DNA of 6,938 bases, from positions 1 through 6,938 of the forward strand of contig JAUXQA010000184.1 in NCBI GenBank assembly GCA_030683195.1, given 5' to 3'. The stretch's first letter is position 1. Each line of letters opens with the position of its first letter. Source of the DNA: Rhodoferax sp. Lineage in GTDB: Bacteria; Pseudomonadota; Gammaproteobacteria; Burkholderiales; Burkholderiaceae_C. The position numbers and the translations under genes are program-made. Below, piece by piece: positions 1 through 5,889 of this stretch. The notes below the pieces were generated by a model. That model made no database searches and was not told the origin of the DNA. It worked only from the letters and a program-made list of their open reading frames with translations.

Positions 1-450
1 ACCTTGTCATTGCCTGTTCGAGGGGTCGCTGCAACTACGCCCCGGCGCCGTCTTGCCAATTAAAGCGCCAACTGGTTTTCTTCCACGCGGCCCCTGTCTT
101 CGGCCCTTGCTGTCGTGTGGAGTACGCCACCCAACCGGCAACCGGCTTGGAGGGACGTGGATCATCGATGGACAGGCTGTTGGGAGTCAACGGTATTCGG
201 GTTGGGTCTTGGATTTTTAAACAAGGCCCCGGCCAGGGCCGCCGGCAGGCACACCCCACGAGCGCCGAATGCCGATAACGCCAGCCCAACCATTGAGTCA
301 AGCGCTGACTTGTGGCTTTCTCAAAACTGGTACAGACCATCTGGGTTTGGATGCCCCCCGTGCTTTTCTTCCCTGATCTTGGCACCGCAAGGTGTTACAA
401 GCCCGGACTATGTGCTGGGGCCTTTTTGAAGACAAGTGCAGGGCAATGAT
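1..450. other. GC-rich stretch with no recognisable gene
   Basis: Open frames run on both strands here: plus-strand frames from base 2 to about 220 and from 115 to 429, and a minus-strand frame from 385 to 35. None has a convincing ribosome binding site, a known domain or a natural composition; the translations are rich in Trp, Arg, Pro and Gly, as expected from GC-rich non-coding DNA. It may be a decayed gene, the end of a mobile element whose rest lies left of the window, or an intergenic repeat. I see no clear terminal inverted repeats or transposase motif. In several Burkholderiales a cold-shock gene lies just before clpS (family knowledge); no such gene is visible here. Confidence 0.4.
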
Positions 451-455
451 CAAAC

Positions 456-479
456 CATCAATTCATCAATTCATCAATA
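456..479. repeat. Three tandem copies of an 8-bp unit
   Basis: The unit CATCAATT occurs at 456-463 and 464-471, and a third copy at 472-479 differs only in its last base. It sits at the left edge of an AT-rich non-coding stretch (about 450-560). It could arise by slippage; no function is evident. Confidence 0.85.
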
Positions 480-503
480 ACAATAGCGGTCAGCCGACTT
501 TTA

Positions 504-527
504 TTACACCAAAATTTACACCAAAAT
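504..527. repeat. Two tandem copies of a 12-bp unit
   Basis: TTACACCAAAAT is repeated exactly at 504-515 and 516-527, followed by a T/A-rich run to about 545. Lying 25 bp after the 8-bp repeat, it makes 456-545 a low-complexity AT-rich segment between the GC-rich block and the clpS upstream region. Confidence 0.85.
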
Positions 528-579
528 TTTAATAAATAATTTACATCTTCAGCATCCATGAGGGTTGCAGCACGATTTA

Positions 580-593
580 TCGATAATGATCGA
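580..593. promoter_or_regulatory. Small dyad with a Fur-box-like half site
   Basis: TCGAT (580-584) and ATCGA (589-593) form a perfect 5-bp inverted repeat around AATG. Bases 582-590 read GATAATGAT, identical to the first nine positions of the classical 19-bp Fur box, but the second half (591-600) matches poorly, giving 12 of 19 by hand alignment. GATAAT at 582-587 also resembles a -10 box, though no good -35 lies 16-18 bp before it. Regulatory role is an inference. Confidence 0.25.
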
Positions 594-682
594 ATGTAAC
601 TCAGCCTGACTGTCGGCGCAGAGGATGTTCCATTCCTGCGCGCGTCAACCGCTCAAGTTTTACAGCTTTGAGCGGTTTTTTT
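594..682 (+). ncRNA. Candidate small RNA ending in an intrinsic terminator
   Basis: If transcription began just after the -10-like GATAAT at 582-587, the product would be about 85-90 nt. It would hold one bulged stem-loop (616-625 with 633-641, A622 bulged, loop 626-632) followed by a terminator hairpin with a seven-T run at 676-682. One stem-loop plus a U-tailed terminator is the usual layout of Hfq-bound small RNAs. No -35 box is evident and no known RNA family is recognised, so this may simply be the 3' end of an upstream transcript. The structure is seen; the RNA gene is inferred. Confidence 0.25.
647..682 (+). terminator. Rho-independent terminator upstream of clpS
   Basis: AACCGCTC (647-654) pairs perfectly with GAGCGGTT (670-677), with further partial pairing of AAG against CTT inside the loop. 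A run of seven T occupies 676-682. It points in the plus direction, so it ends a transcript coming from the left and separates clpS from it. Confidence 0.75.
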
Positions 683-753
683 GTGCCCATCGCTTGAACG
701 GTGGGAAACAGTCTCCAATTCACCTTGACGATGCAGTGCTTCGGTGCGGTCGA

Positions 754-759
754 TAGAAT
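754..759 (+). promoter_or_regulatory. Possible -10 box directly before clpS
   Basis: TAGAAT matches the sigma-70 -10 consensus at five of six bases and ends 6 bp before the clpS ATG at 766. Start of transcription would fall at or next to the ATG, giving a leaderless or nearly leaderless mRNA, in keeping with the lack of a Shine-Dalgarno sequence. The -35 region is poor: TTGACG at 725-730 is 23 bp away, too far for normal spacing. Confidence 0.3.
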
Positions 760-765
760 CAAAAC

Positions 766-1128
766 ATGGCAACAAAATCCCCCCTCACTCCTCCAATTGC
801 CCCGACCCGCGTACCCGATCAGGACGATGGAGGTTCGGTCGTATTGGAAAGAAGAACCCAAAAAACCAAGCCACCGCAGATGTACCAGGTCGTGATGTTG
901 AATGACGACTACACGCCTATGGAGTTCGTGGTTGTGGTGATACAGGAGTTTTTTGGCAAGGACCTGGAAGCAGCAACCCAGATCATGCTGAAGATCCATC
1001 TGGACGGCAAAGGTGTCTGCGGCGTTTACTCCAAGGACGTGGCCGCGACCAAGGTGGATCAGGTTCTAGAGGCTGCCAACAAGGCCGGGCATCCTTTGAA
1101 ATGCGTTAGCGAGCCGGTCGATTTTTGA
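766..1128 (+). CDS. clpS: ATP-dependent Clp protease adaptor ClpS
   Basis: ClpS is the cytoplasmic adaptor that binds substrates with N-degron residues (Leu, Phe, Tyr, Trp) and docks on the ClpA N-domain for degradation by ClpAP. The protein has 120 residues against 106 in E. coli; the extra length is a Pro-rich, disordered-looking N-terminal arm (about 1-35) before the folded core (about 36-120). The signature PPQMYQVVMLNDDYTPMEF is at 36-54. Positions matching the E. coli substrate pocket are all kept: N46, D47, T50, M52, V55, M74, H78 and L111. The ATG at 766 is the only fitting start, although no Shine-Dalgarno is visible before it. clpA follows after 141 bp, the normal gene order. Identification is firm from the motif and the neighbour. 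Confidence 0.97.
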   Translation: MATKSPLTPPIAPTRVPDQDDGGSVVLERRTQKTKPPQMYQVVMLNDDYTPMEFVVVVIQEFFGKDLEAATQIMLKIHLDGKGVCGVYSKDVAATKVDQVLEAANKAGHPLKCVSEPVDF

Positions 1129-1134
1129 GTGGAT

Positions 1135-1178
1135 TGGCCGGCCTGCAAAGCCAAGCGCTTGAGGTGCAGGTCAGGCCA
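1135..1178 (+). promoter_or_regulatory. Imperfect hairpin in the clpS-clpA spacer
   Basis: TGGCC (1135-1139) pairs with GGCCA (1174-1178) and CCTGCA (1142-1147) with TGCAGG (1165-1170), separated by a small internal loop. The apical loop contains the palindrome AAGCGCTT (1153-1160). No T-run follows directly, so it is not a classical terminator. It may slow read-through or protect the 3' end of the clpS message; both are inferences. Confidence 0.45.
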
Positions 1179-1194
1179 CTGAGTTGTCGGGAAA

Positions 1195-1203
1195 TGGTAT
1201 TAT
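1195..1203 (+). promoter_or_regulatory. Possible extended -10 promoter for clpA
   Basis: TGG followed by TATTAT (1198-1203) fits the extended -10 pattern TGnTATAAT with one mismatch in the hexamer. No good -35 is seen 16-18 bp upstream, which extended -10 promoters tolerate. Just after it lies the palindrome TTTTCGAAAA (1205-1214). Start of transcription would be near 1210, about 60 nt before the clpA ATG. Confidence 0.35.
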
Positions 1204-1269
1204 TTTTTCGAAAATAAGATGGAAATCGGATTACAGTTAATCATCAAAGCAAGGCTATAAAGGAAATAC

Positions 1270-3597
1270 ATGATTGCCCAAGAATTGGAAGTCAGCCTTC
1301 ACATGGCGTTCGTAGAGGCGCGACAACAGCGTCATGAGTTCATTACAGTTGAGCACCTATTGCTTGCCTTGCTCGACAATCCGAGCGCTGCTGAGGTGTT
1401 GCGGGCATGCTCTGCCAGCATTGATGATTTGCGCAAGTCGCTCGCCAATTTCATCAAGGACAACACACCTCAGGTGGCGGGTTCCGACGATGTTGATACC
1501 CAGCCAACGCTCGGTTTTCAACGCGTAATCCAGCGCGCCATCATGCATGTGCAGTCCACAGGCAGTGGAAAGAAAGAAGTCACGGGGGCTAATGTGCTCG
1601 TGGCGATCTTTGGTGAGAAGGACTCTCATGCGGTCTACTATCTGCACCAGCAAGGCGTTACGCGTCTCGATGTCGTGAATTTCATCGCGCATGGCATCAA
1701 AAAGACAGACCCGCCAGAGGCCGGTAAACCCAGCGAAACACAAGCCGAAAGCGAAGAACAGGGCGGCGAAAAGAACGAGAAGCAATCTCCCCTTGAGCAG
1801 TACACGGTCAATTTAAATCAACTGGCCAAAGACGGAAAAATTGACCCGCTGATCGGTCGTGACTACGAGGTCGAGCGCGTTATCCAGATCCTGTGCCGGC
1901 GTCGCAAGAACAATCCTCTGTTGGTTGGCGAGGCCGGGGTTGGCAAAACGGCCATTGCCGAGGGTTTGGCTTGGCGCATTACCCAAAAAGACGTGCCTGA
2001 GATTCTGGCGGACTCCATTGTCTATTCTCTGGACATGGGCGCACTGCTTGCCGGTACGAAGTACCGGGGTGACTTTGAGCAGCGCCTCAAAGGCGTTCTG
2101 AAGTCGCTCAAAGACAAACCCAATGCAGTGTTATTCATCGATGAAATTCACACCTTGATTGGTGCGGGTGCGGCATCAGGTGGAACTCTGGACGCTTCAA
2201 ATCTACTCAAGCCAGGTTTGAGTTCAGGTGCTCTCAAATGCATTGGAGCGACCACGTTCACCGAATATCGTGGCATTTTCGAGAAGGACGCAGCCTTGTC
2301 GCGTCGTTTCCAGAAGATTGACGTATTGGAGCCGACCGTTGAGCAAACGGTGGAGATACTCAAGGGTTTGAAATCCCGTTTCGAAGAACACCACAACGTC
2401 AAGTACGCGGTAGCGGCGTTGCAAGCTGCAGCCGAGTTGAGTGCCAAGTACATCAACGACAGGCATCTGCCGGACAAGGCGATCGACGTCATCGATGAGG
2501 CGGGTGCTGCGCAGCGTATCTTGTCCCCCTCAAAGCGCAAGAAAATCATCAGCAAGGCTGAAGTTGAGGAAATCGTGGCCAAGATCGCCCGTATTCCCCC
2601 AGCTAACGTCTCCAACGATGACCGAGGTAAGCTGAAGACGCTAGAGCGGGATCTGAAGAATGTGGTCTTTGGTCAGGACAAAGCCATTGACATGCTGGCA
2701 TCTGCCGTCAAGATGGCGCGTTCCGGTCTTGGCAAAGGTGACAAGCCCATTGGCTCCTTCCTGTTCAGCGGTCCTACGGGTGTAGGCAAGACGGAAGCTG
2801 CCAAGCAGCTCGCTTACATCATGGGCATTGACCTGATTCGCTTTGATATGAGTGAGTACATGGAGCAACACGCAGTGAGCCGACTGATTGGTGCACCGCC
2901 TGGCTATGTCGGATTTGATCAGGGAGGTCTGCTAACTGAAGCCATTACCAAGAAGCCGCATTGCGTGCTGTTGCTCGATGAAATCGAAAAGGCCCATCCG
3001 GCTATTTTCAATGTACTGTTGCAGGTTATGGACCACGGCACGCTGACGGACAATAACGGCCGCAAAGCGGACTTCCGCAACGTGATCATCATCATGACGA
3101 CCAATGCCGGTGCCGAGGCTATCAACAAGACTGTTATGGGATTCACCAATGTCCGTGAGTCGGGCGACGAGATGGCAGACATCAAGCGCCTGTTTACGCC
3201 AGAATTCCGTAACCGCCTGGACGCGGTTGTGAGCTTTAAGGCTCTGGATGAAGTCGTCATCATGCGAGTGGTTGACAAGTTCTTGTTGCAGTTAGAAGCA
3301 CAGCTTGCTGACAAAAAGGTAGACGTGACTTTCACAGACAAGTTACGCAAGCACCTCGCAAAGAAAGGCTTCGACCCGTTGATGGGCGCGCGTCCGATGC
3401 AACGCCTGATTCAGGACACGATTCGTCGAGCTCTTGCTGATGAATTACTGTTTGGTCGCCTGACGGATGGTGGTCGCCTGACGGTCGATCTCGATGACAA
3501 GGATGAAAGCAAGACCGAGGTTTTGCTGGATATTCAGCCTTTGCCAAAAAAGGAAGGTAAGTCAAAGCCAGAGGCTCAAGAAGCGGCGGCTGGTTAA
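1270..3597 (+). CDS. clpA: AAA+ unfoldase ClpA, ATPase subunit of ClpAP
   Basis: ClpA is a hexameric cytoplasmic unfoldase that threads substrates, including those delivered by ClpS, into the ClpP peptidase. At 775 residues it is close to E. coli ClpA (758). Domains in order: Clp N-domain (about 1-143), an acidic Glu/Lys/Gln-rich linker (about 144-173), D1 and D2. D1 shows Walker A GEAGVGKT (220-227), pore loop KYRG (264-267), Walker B ending D291-E292 and arginines R345-R346. D2 shows Walker A GPTGVGKT (501-508), pore loop GYVG (545-548), Walker B ending D570-E571 and sensor-2 motif GAR (706-708). There is no coiled-coil middle domain, which excludes ClpB and ClpC. The ClpP-docking tripeptide is Met-Gly-Phe (623-625), not the common Ile-Gly-Leu/Phe. 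The C-terminus is a charged tail ending in Ala-Ala-Ala-Gly. AGGA at 1261-1264, five bases before the ATG, supports the start. Confidence 0.98.
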   Translation: MIAQELEVSLHMAFVEARQQRHEFITVEHLLLALLDNPSAAEVLRACSASIDDLRKSLANFIKDNTPQVAGSDDVDTQPTLGFQRVIQRAIMHVQSTGSGKKEVTGANVLVAIFGEKDSHAVYYLHQQGVTRLDVVNFIAHGIKKTDPPEAGKPSETQAESEEQGGEKNEKQSPLEQYTVNLNQLAKDGKIDPLIGRDYEVERVIQILCRRRKNNPLLVGEAGVGKTAIAEGLAWRITQKDVPEILADSIVYSLDMGALLAGTKYRGDFEQRLKGVLKSLKDKPNAVLFIDEIHTLIGAGAASGGTLDASNLLKPGLSSGALKCIGATTFTEYRGIFEKDAALSRRFQKIDVLEPTVEQTVEILKGLKSRFEEHHNVKYAVAALQAAAELSAKYINDRHLPDKAIDVIDEAGAAQRILSPSKRKKIISKAEVEEIVAKIARIPPANVSNDDRGKLKTLERDLKNVVFGQDKAIDMLASAVKMARSGLGKGDKPIGSFLFSGPTGVGKTEAAKQLAYIMGIDLIRFDMSEYMEQHAVSRLIGAPPGYVGFDQGGLLTEAITKKPHCVLLLDEIEKAHPAIFNVLLQVMDHGTLTDNNGRKADFRNVIIIMTTNAGAEAINKTVMGFTNVRESGDEMADIKRLFTPEFRNRLDAVVSFKALDEVVIMRVVDKFLLQLEAQLADKKVDVTFTDKLRKHLAKKGFDPLMGARPMQRLIQDTIRRALADELLFGRLTDGGRLTVDLDDKDESKTEVLLDIQPLPKKEGKSKPEAQEAAAG

Positions 3598-3600
3598 ACG

Positions 3601-3658
3601 GCTTGGAATCAAAAATGGCCGCCTTGGGTAAATCCAAGGCGGCCATTTTGTTCCAAGC
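3601..3658. terminator. Long two-part hairpin terminator after clpA
   Basis: A perfect 16-bp stem (3612-3627 with 3634-3649, loop GTAAAT) is continued by an outer 8-bp stem, GCTTGGAA (3601-3608) with TTCCAAGC (3651-3658), across a small internal loop. The inner stem ends in TTTT on the plus strand and, because it starts with A residues, in a U-run on the minus strand. It begins 3 bp after the clpA stop and can terminate clpA and also the convergent minus-strand gene ending at 3833. Bases 3660-3832 hold no gene that I can see. Confidence 0.85.
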
Positions 3659-3832
3659 TTCGAGATGCGACAGGCTGATTCAACGCTGCACCTCGTTCAA
3701 GTTCTCTTATTTCTTATTCAAATCATCCATGTAGCCTCCGGACACATGAGCTGCCGAATTCATAGGGAAATGCCCCCTAGTCGGCTTGATTATTAGTTAG
3801 TTCACTATTGTTTTTGACTTTTCAAGGCAAGC

Positions 3833-4876
3833 TTACTTGAACCCGACACGATCCAGCATTTGTTGAACTTTGACTTGGTTCATGCCAACGACACTGATCG
3901 GGATTGTTTCGCTCTTAAAGTTGCCGCCGGTCATCGCCTGCAGAGCCGGATTATTTATTTTGACGCCTTTAGCGATTGGCCATTCGTTGTTTCCGTTGGC
4001 AAAGTGGTCTTGCGCAGAAGCACTTGCTAAATGCTCAAGGAACTTCACGGCATTGACCTGATTCTTGGCATATTTTGCGACGGCACCGCCTGCGATGTTT
4101 ACATGGGTTCCCCATGACGCTTGATTTGGAAAGACCACGCCCACGCGGTCCATGATGGCTTTGTCTTCGGGTTTGTCTGACCGCATGATCCGCGCAAGGT
4201 AATAGGAGTTGGTGACCGCCAGGCCGCACTCGCCCGATGCCACACCTTTGATTTGGTCTGTGTCTCCGCCCTTCGGTGCGCGCGCCATATTGTCGACCAT
4301 GCCCTTGAGCCATGCTTCAGTTTTTTGGTCGCCCAGGTGTTCAAGTACGGCGCCAAATAGAGACAGGTTGTAGGGGTGAGATCCTGAGCGGATACACAGT
4401 TTCCCCTTGTTTTTAGGATCACCCAGTTCCTCGTAGGTATCAACGTCGTCTTTGGAGACTTTGACTTTGTTATAAACAATTACGCGGGCGCGAGTTGAAA
4501 AACCAAACCAGGGTGACGCACCGTCAGCATTGCTCTTAGCTCTGAACTGAACCGGGATGGCATCATTTAAGATTTTTGACTGGATGGGCTGAAACAGTCC
4601 TTCAACTTCGCCCTTCCACAAGCGGGCTGCGTCCACAAGCAAAATTACATCCGCTGGTGACGCTGTACCTTCTGCCTTTAGGCGAGCCAAAATGCCGGCA
4701 TCATCGGCATCGACGCGATTGATTTTGATCCCCGTCGTTTTGGTGAAATTGACATATAGGGCTTCATCAGTCGGGTAATGGCGTGCTGAATAAATGTTGA
4801 CGGTTTGATCTTGTGCCAGCGCAGCCGTGCAAGCAAGCAAAATGGTGCAGGCTACAGGGATGTGTTTTTTGAACAT
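3833..4876 (-). CDS. Periplasmic Fe3+-binding protein of an ABC transporter (FutA type)
   Basis: The product is a solute-binding protein of the FutA/FbpA/AfuA group, which captures ferric iron in the periplasm for an inner-membrane ABC importer. The mature protein starts with the typical motif VNIYSARHYPTDEALY. Likely metal ligands by comparison with FutA1 are H33 and Y34, Y169 (in HPYNLSL) and the pair Y225-Y226 (in TNSYYLAR); the 56-residue gap from Y169 to Y225 equals that in FutA1. A signal peptide (1-21) has Lys3-Lys4, a hydrophobic core and a cleavage site ALA|Q. LLAC at 13-16 also resembles a lipobox, but a signal peptidase I site is more usual in this family. I chose the ATG at 4876 (347 aa) over an in-frame TTG at 4888, because GGAG at 4885-4882 is correctly spaced for the ATG and overlaps the TTG. 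No permease or ATPase gene is adjacent. Confidence 0.9.
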   Translation of the reverse strand: MFKKHIPVACTILLACTAALAQDQTVNIYSARHYPTDEALYVNFTKTTGIKINRVDADDAGILARLKAEGTASPADVILLVDAARLWKGEVEGLFQPIQSKILNDAIPVQFRAKSNADGASPWFGFSTRARVIVYNKVKVSKDDVDTYEELGDPKNKGKLCIRSGSHPYNLSLFGAVLEHLGDQKTEAWLKGMVDNMARAPKGGDTDQIKGVASGECGLAVTNSYYLARIMRSDKPEDKAIMDRVGVVFPNQASWGTHVNIAGGAVAKYAKNQVNAVKFLEHLASASAQDHFANGNNEWPIAKGVKINNPALQAMTGGNFKSETIPISVVGMNQVKVQQMLDRVGFK

Positions 4877-4933
4877 TTGTTTCTCCAATAAATCTATAAA
4901 TTAACTTTAACACAAACGCGAATCATTCCTAAT
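4877..4933. promoter_or_regulatory. Short divergent promoter region
   Basis: These 57 bp must carry the start signals of both the iron-binding protein gene (left) and the patatin gene (right). TATAAA at 4895-4900 could be a plus-strand -10 box, with a start near 4907 and a leader of about 27 nt, but its -35 is poor. GGAG (minus strand, 4885-4882) is the ribosome binding site of the left gene. AATCATT at 4921-4927 matches part of a Fur box, yet the full 19-bp alignment gives only 10 matches. The region is certain as an intergenic space; individual elements are tentative. Confidence 0.4.
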
Positions 4934-5851
4934 ATGTCATTTCTCCAAAACCATTTCAAGCACCTGACTGCTTTGATGTCAGCGCTCATGTTGGTTGCTT
5001 GTGCGTCTGGCCCCGCAGTAGCTCCGTTGCAAGATGTTCCCGTTGTGACTCCCAGTGTTCCAAAGAAACCATTGAAAATTGGGTTGGTCTTGGGTGGTGG
5101 AGCGGCACGAGGGTTTGCCCATGTTGGCGTTATTCAAGTCCTCGAAGAAGCAGGGATTCGTCCAAGCTTGGTAGTCGGGACCTCGGCAGGTAGTCTTGTG
5201 GCGGCTTTCTATGCCAGCGGTAAAACCGGGCGCCAACTTCAACAAGTTGCAGAAACCATGGAAGAGGCGGCATTTGCAGACTGGACCTTGCCGATCTTTA
5301 GTCGTGGCATGTTGCGTGGCGAGGCATTGGCGCGCTATGTGGGTGCGCAGGTGAGTGGGCGACTGATTGAAAACATGCCGTTGCCTCTCGGTATCGTGGC
5401 GACAGATCTCAATAGTGGGCTTGGAGTTTTGTTCCAACGTGGAGATACCGCCACAGCGGTGCGGGCATCGAGTGCAGTTCCGGCGTTGTTCCAACCGGTC
5501 AGAATCGCCGGTCGTGAGTATGTCGATGGAGGTCTCGTATCACCTGTTCCCGTTCGGTACGCTCGTCAGATGGGGGCTGAACTTGTGATCGCAGTTGATA
5601 TTTCCAGCGCGCCGGAAGCCAATGCCGCGAGCGACACATTGGAAATTCTGATGCAAACCTTTTCAATCATGAGTAAGAGCATCAACAACTTTGAGTTGAA
5701 AGACGCGGATGTGGTGGTTCGCCCGCTTTTGGTGGGTGTGGGGAGTTCCAATTTCTCTGCCCGACGTCAGGCTATAGAGGCAGGGCGCGTAGCCATGACG
5801 GCCTCGTTACCTCAACTTCGGCTGGTTTTGGGAAGCTCAAAAAGCCAATAG
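4934..5851 (+). CDS. Patatin-like phospholipase, predicted lipoprotein
   Basis: This is a patatin-family serine lipid hydrolase (RssA/NTE-type group) with 305 residues. The patatin domain covers about 49-245. The glycine-rich oxyanion motif GLVLGGGAARG is at 50-60, the nucleophile elbow GTSAG at 82-86 (Ser84), and the catalytic Asp198 lies in DGG (198-200). Together these form the Ser-Asp dyad. The N-terminus is a lipoprotein signal: His/Lys residues, a hydrophobic stretch and the lipobox LVAC (20-23). Cys23 followed by Ala rather than Asp suggests outer-membrane sorting by Lol. A Pro/Val-rich spacer (27-46) links the anchor to the domain. The ATG at 4934 lacks a clear Shine-Dalgarno, but later Met codons would remove the basic start of the signal peptide. 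Its exact substrate cannot be read from sequence; phospholipase A or lysophospholipase action is a family inference. Confidence 0.92.
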   Translation: MSFLQNHFKHLTALMSALMLVACASGPAVAPLQDVPVVTPSVPKKPLKIGLVLGGGAARGFAHVGVIQVLEEAGIRPSLVVGTSAGSLVAAFYASGKTGRQLQQVAETMEEAAFADWTLPIFSRGMLRGEALARYVGAQVSGRLIENMPLPLGIVATDLNSGLGVLFQRGDTATAVRASSAVPALFQPVRIAGREYVDGGLVSPVPVRYARQMGAELVIAVDISSAPEANAASDTLEILMQTFSIMSKSINNFELKDADVVVRPLLVGVGSSNFSARRQAIEAGRVAMTASLPQLRLVLGSSKSQ

Positions 5852-5889
5852 GCAGCGGGGCATCAGAGATCTGCTCAAGGGCTTTTAGC
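5835..5889. terminator. Possible bidirectional terminator between convergent genes
   Basis: GCT (5835-5837) plus AAAAGCC (5840-5846) can pair with GGCTTTTAGC (5880-5889), with a two-base bulge and a 33-nt loop. The stem overlaps the last codons of the patatin gene and the stop of the minus-strand gene ending at 5885. The large loop makes it weak, but it is the only candidate in the 33-bp gap between the two stops. Confidence 0.3.

Noticed and set aside
35..385. Minus-strand 116-codon open frame in the GC-rich block
   Set aside because: Composition is Trp/Arg/Pro-heavy with no domain or RBS, and competing frames are open on the other strand.
7..449. Near-match inverted repeat TCATTGCC(C)TG at 7-16 and 439-449, as possible ends of an element
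   Set aside because: Only about ten bases with a one-base gap, at no element boundary I can define; chance is a fair explanation in 450 bp.
625..756. Plus-strand 43-codon frame starting at ATG 625 with AGAGG just before it
   Set aside because: It runs straight through the terminator hairpin and T-run at 647-682, overlaps the clpS promoter region and has no natural-looking sequence.
601..999. Minus-strand 132-codon frame opposite clpS
   Set aside because: It is a shadow of the well-conserved clpS gene and reads through the terminator.
2148..2615. Minus-strand 155-codon frame opposite clpA
   Set aside because: Lies inside the ATPase domains of clpA on the opposite strand; no motif or start signal.
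4877..4888. TTG at 4888 as start of the iron-binding protein
   Set aside because: The GGAG that would serve as ribosome binding site lies within this extension and is correctly spaced for the ATG at 4876.
4979..5494. Minus-strand 171-codon frame opposite the patatin gene
   Set aside because: The plus-strand frame has a complete patatin motif set; the opposite frame shows no domain.
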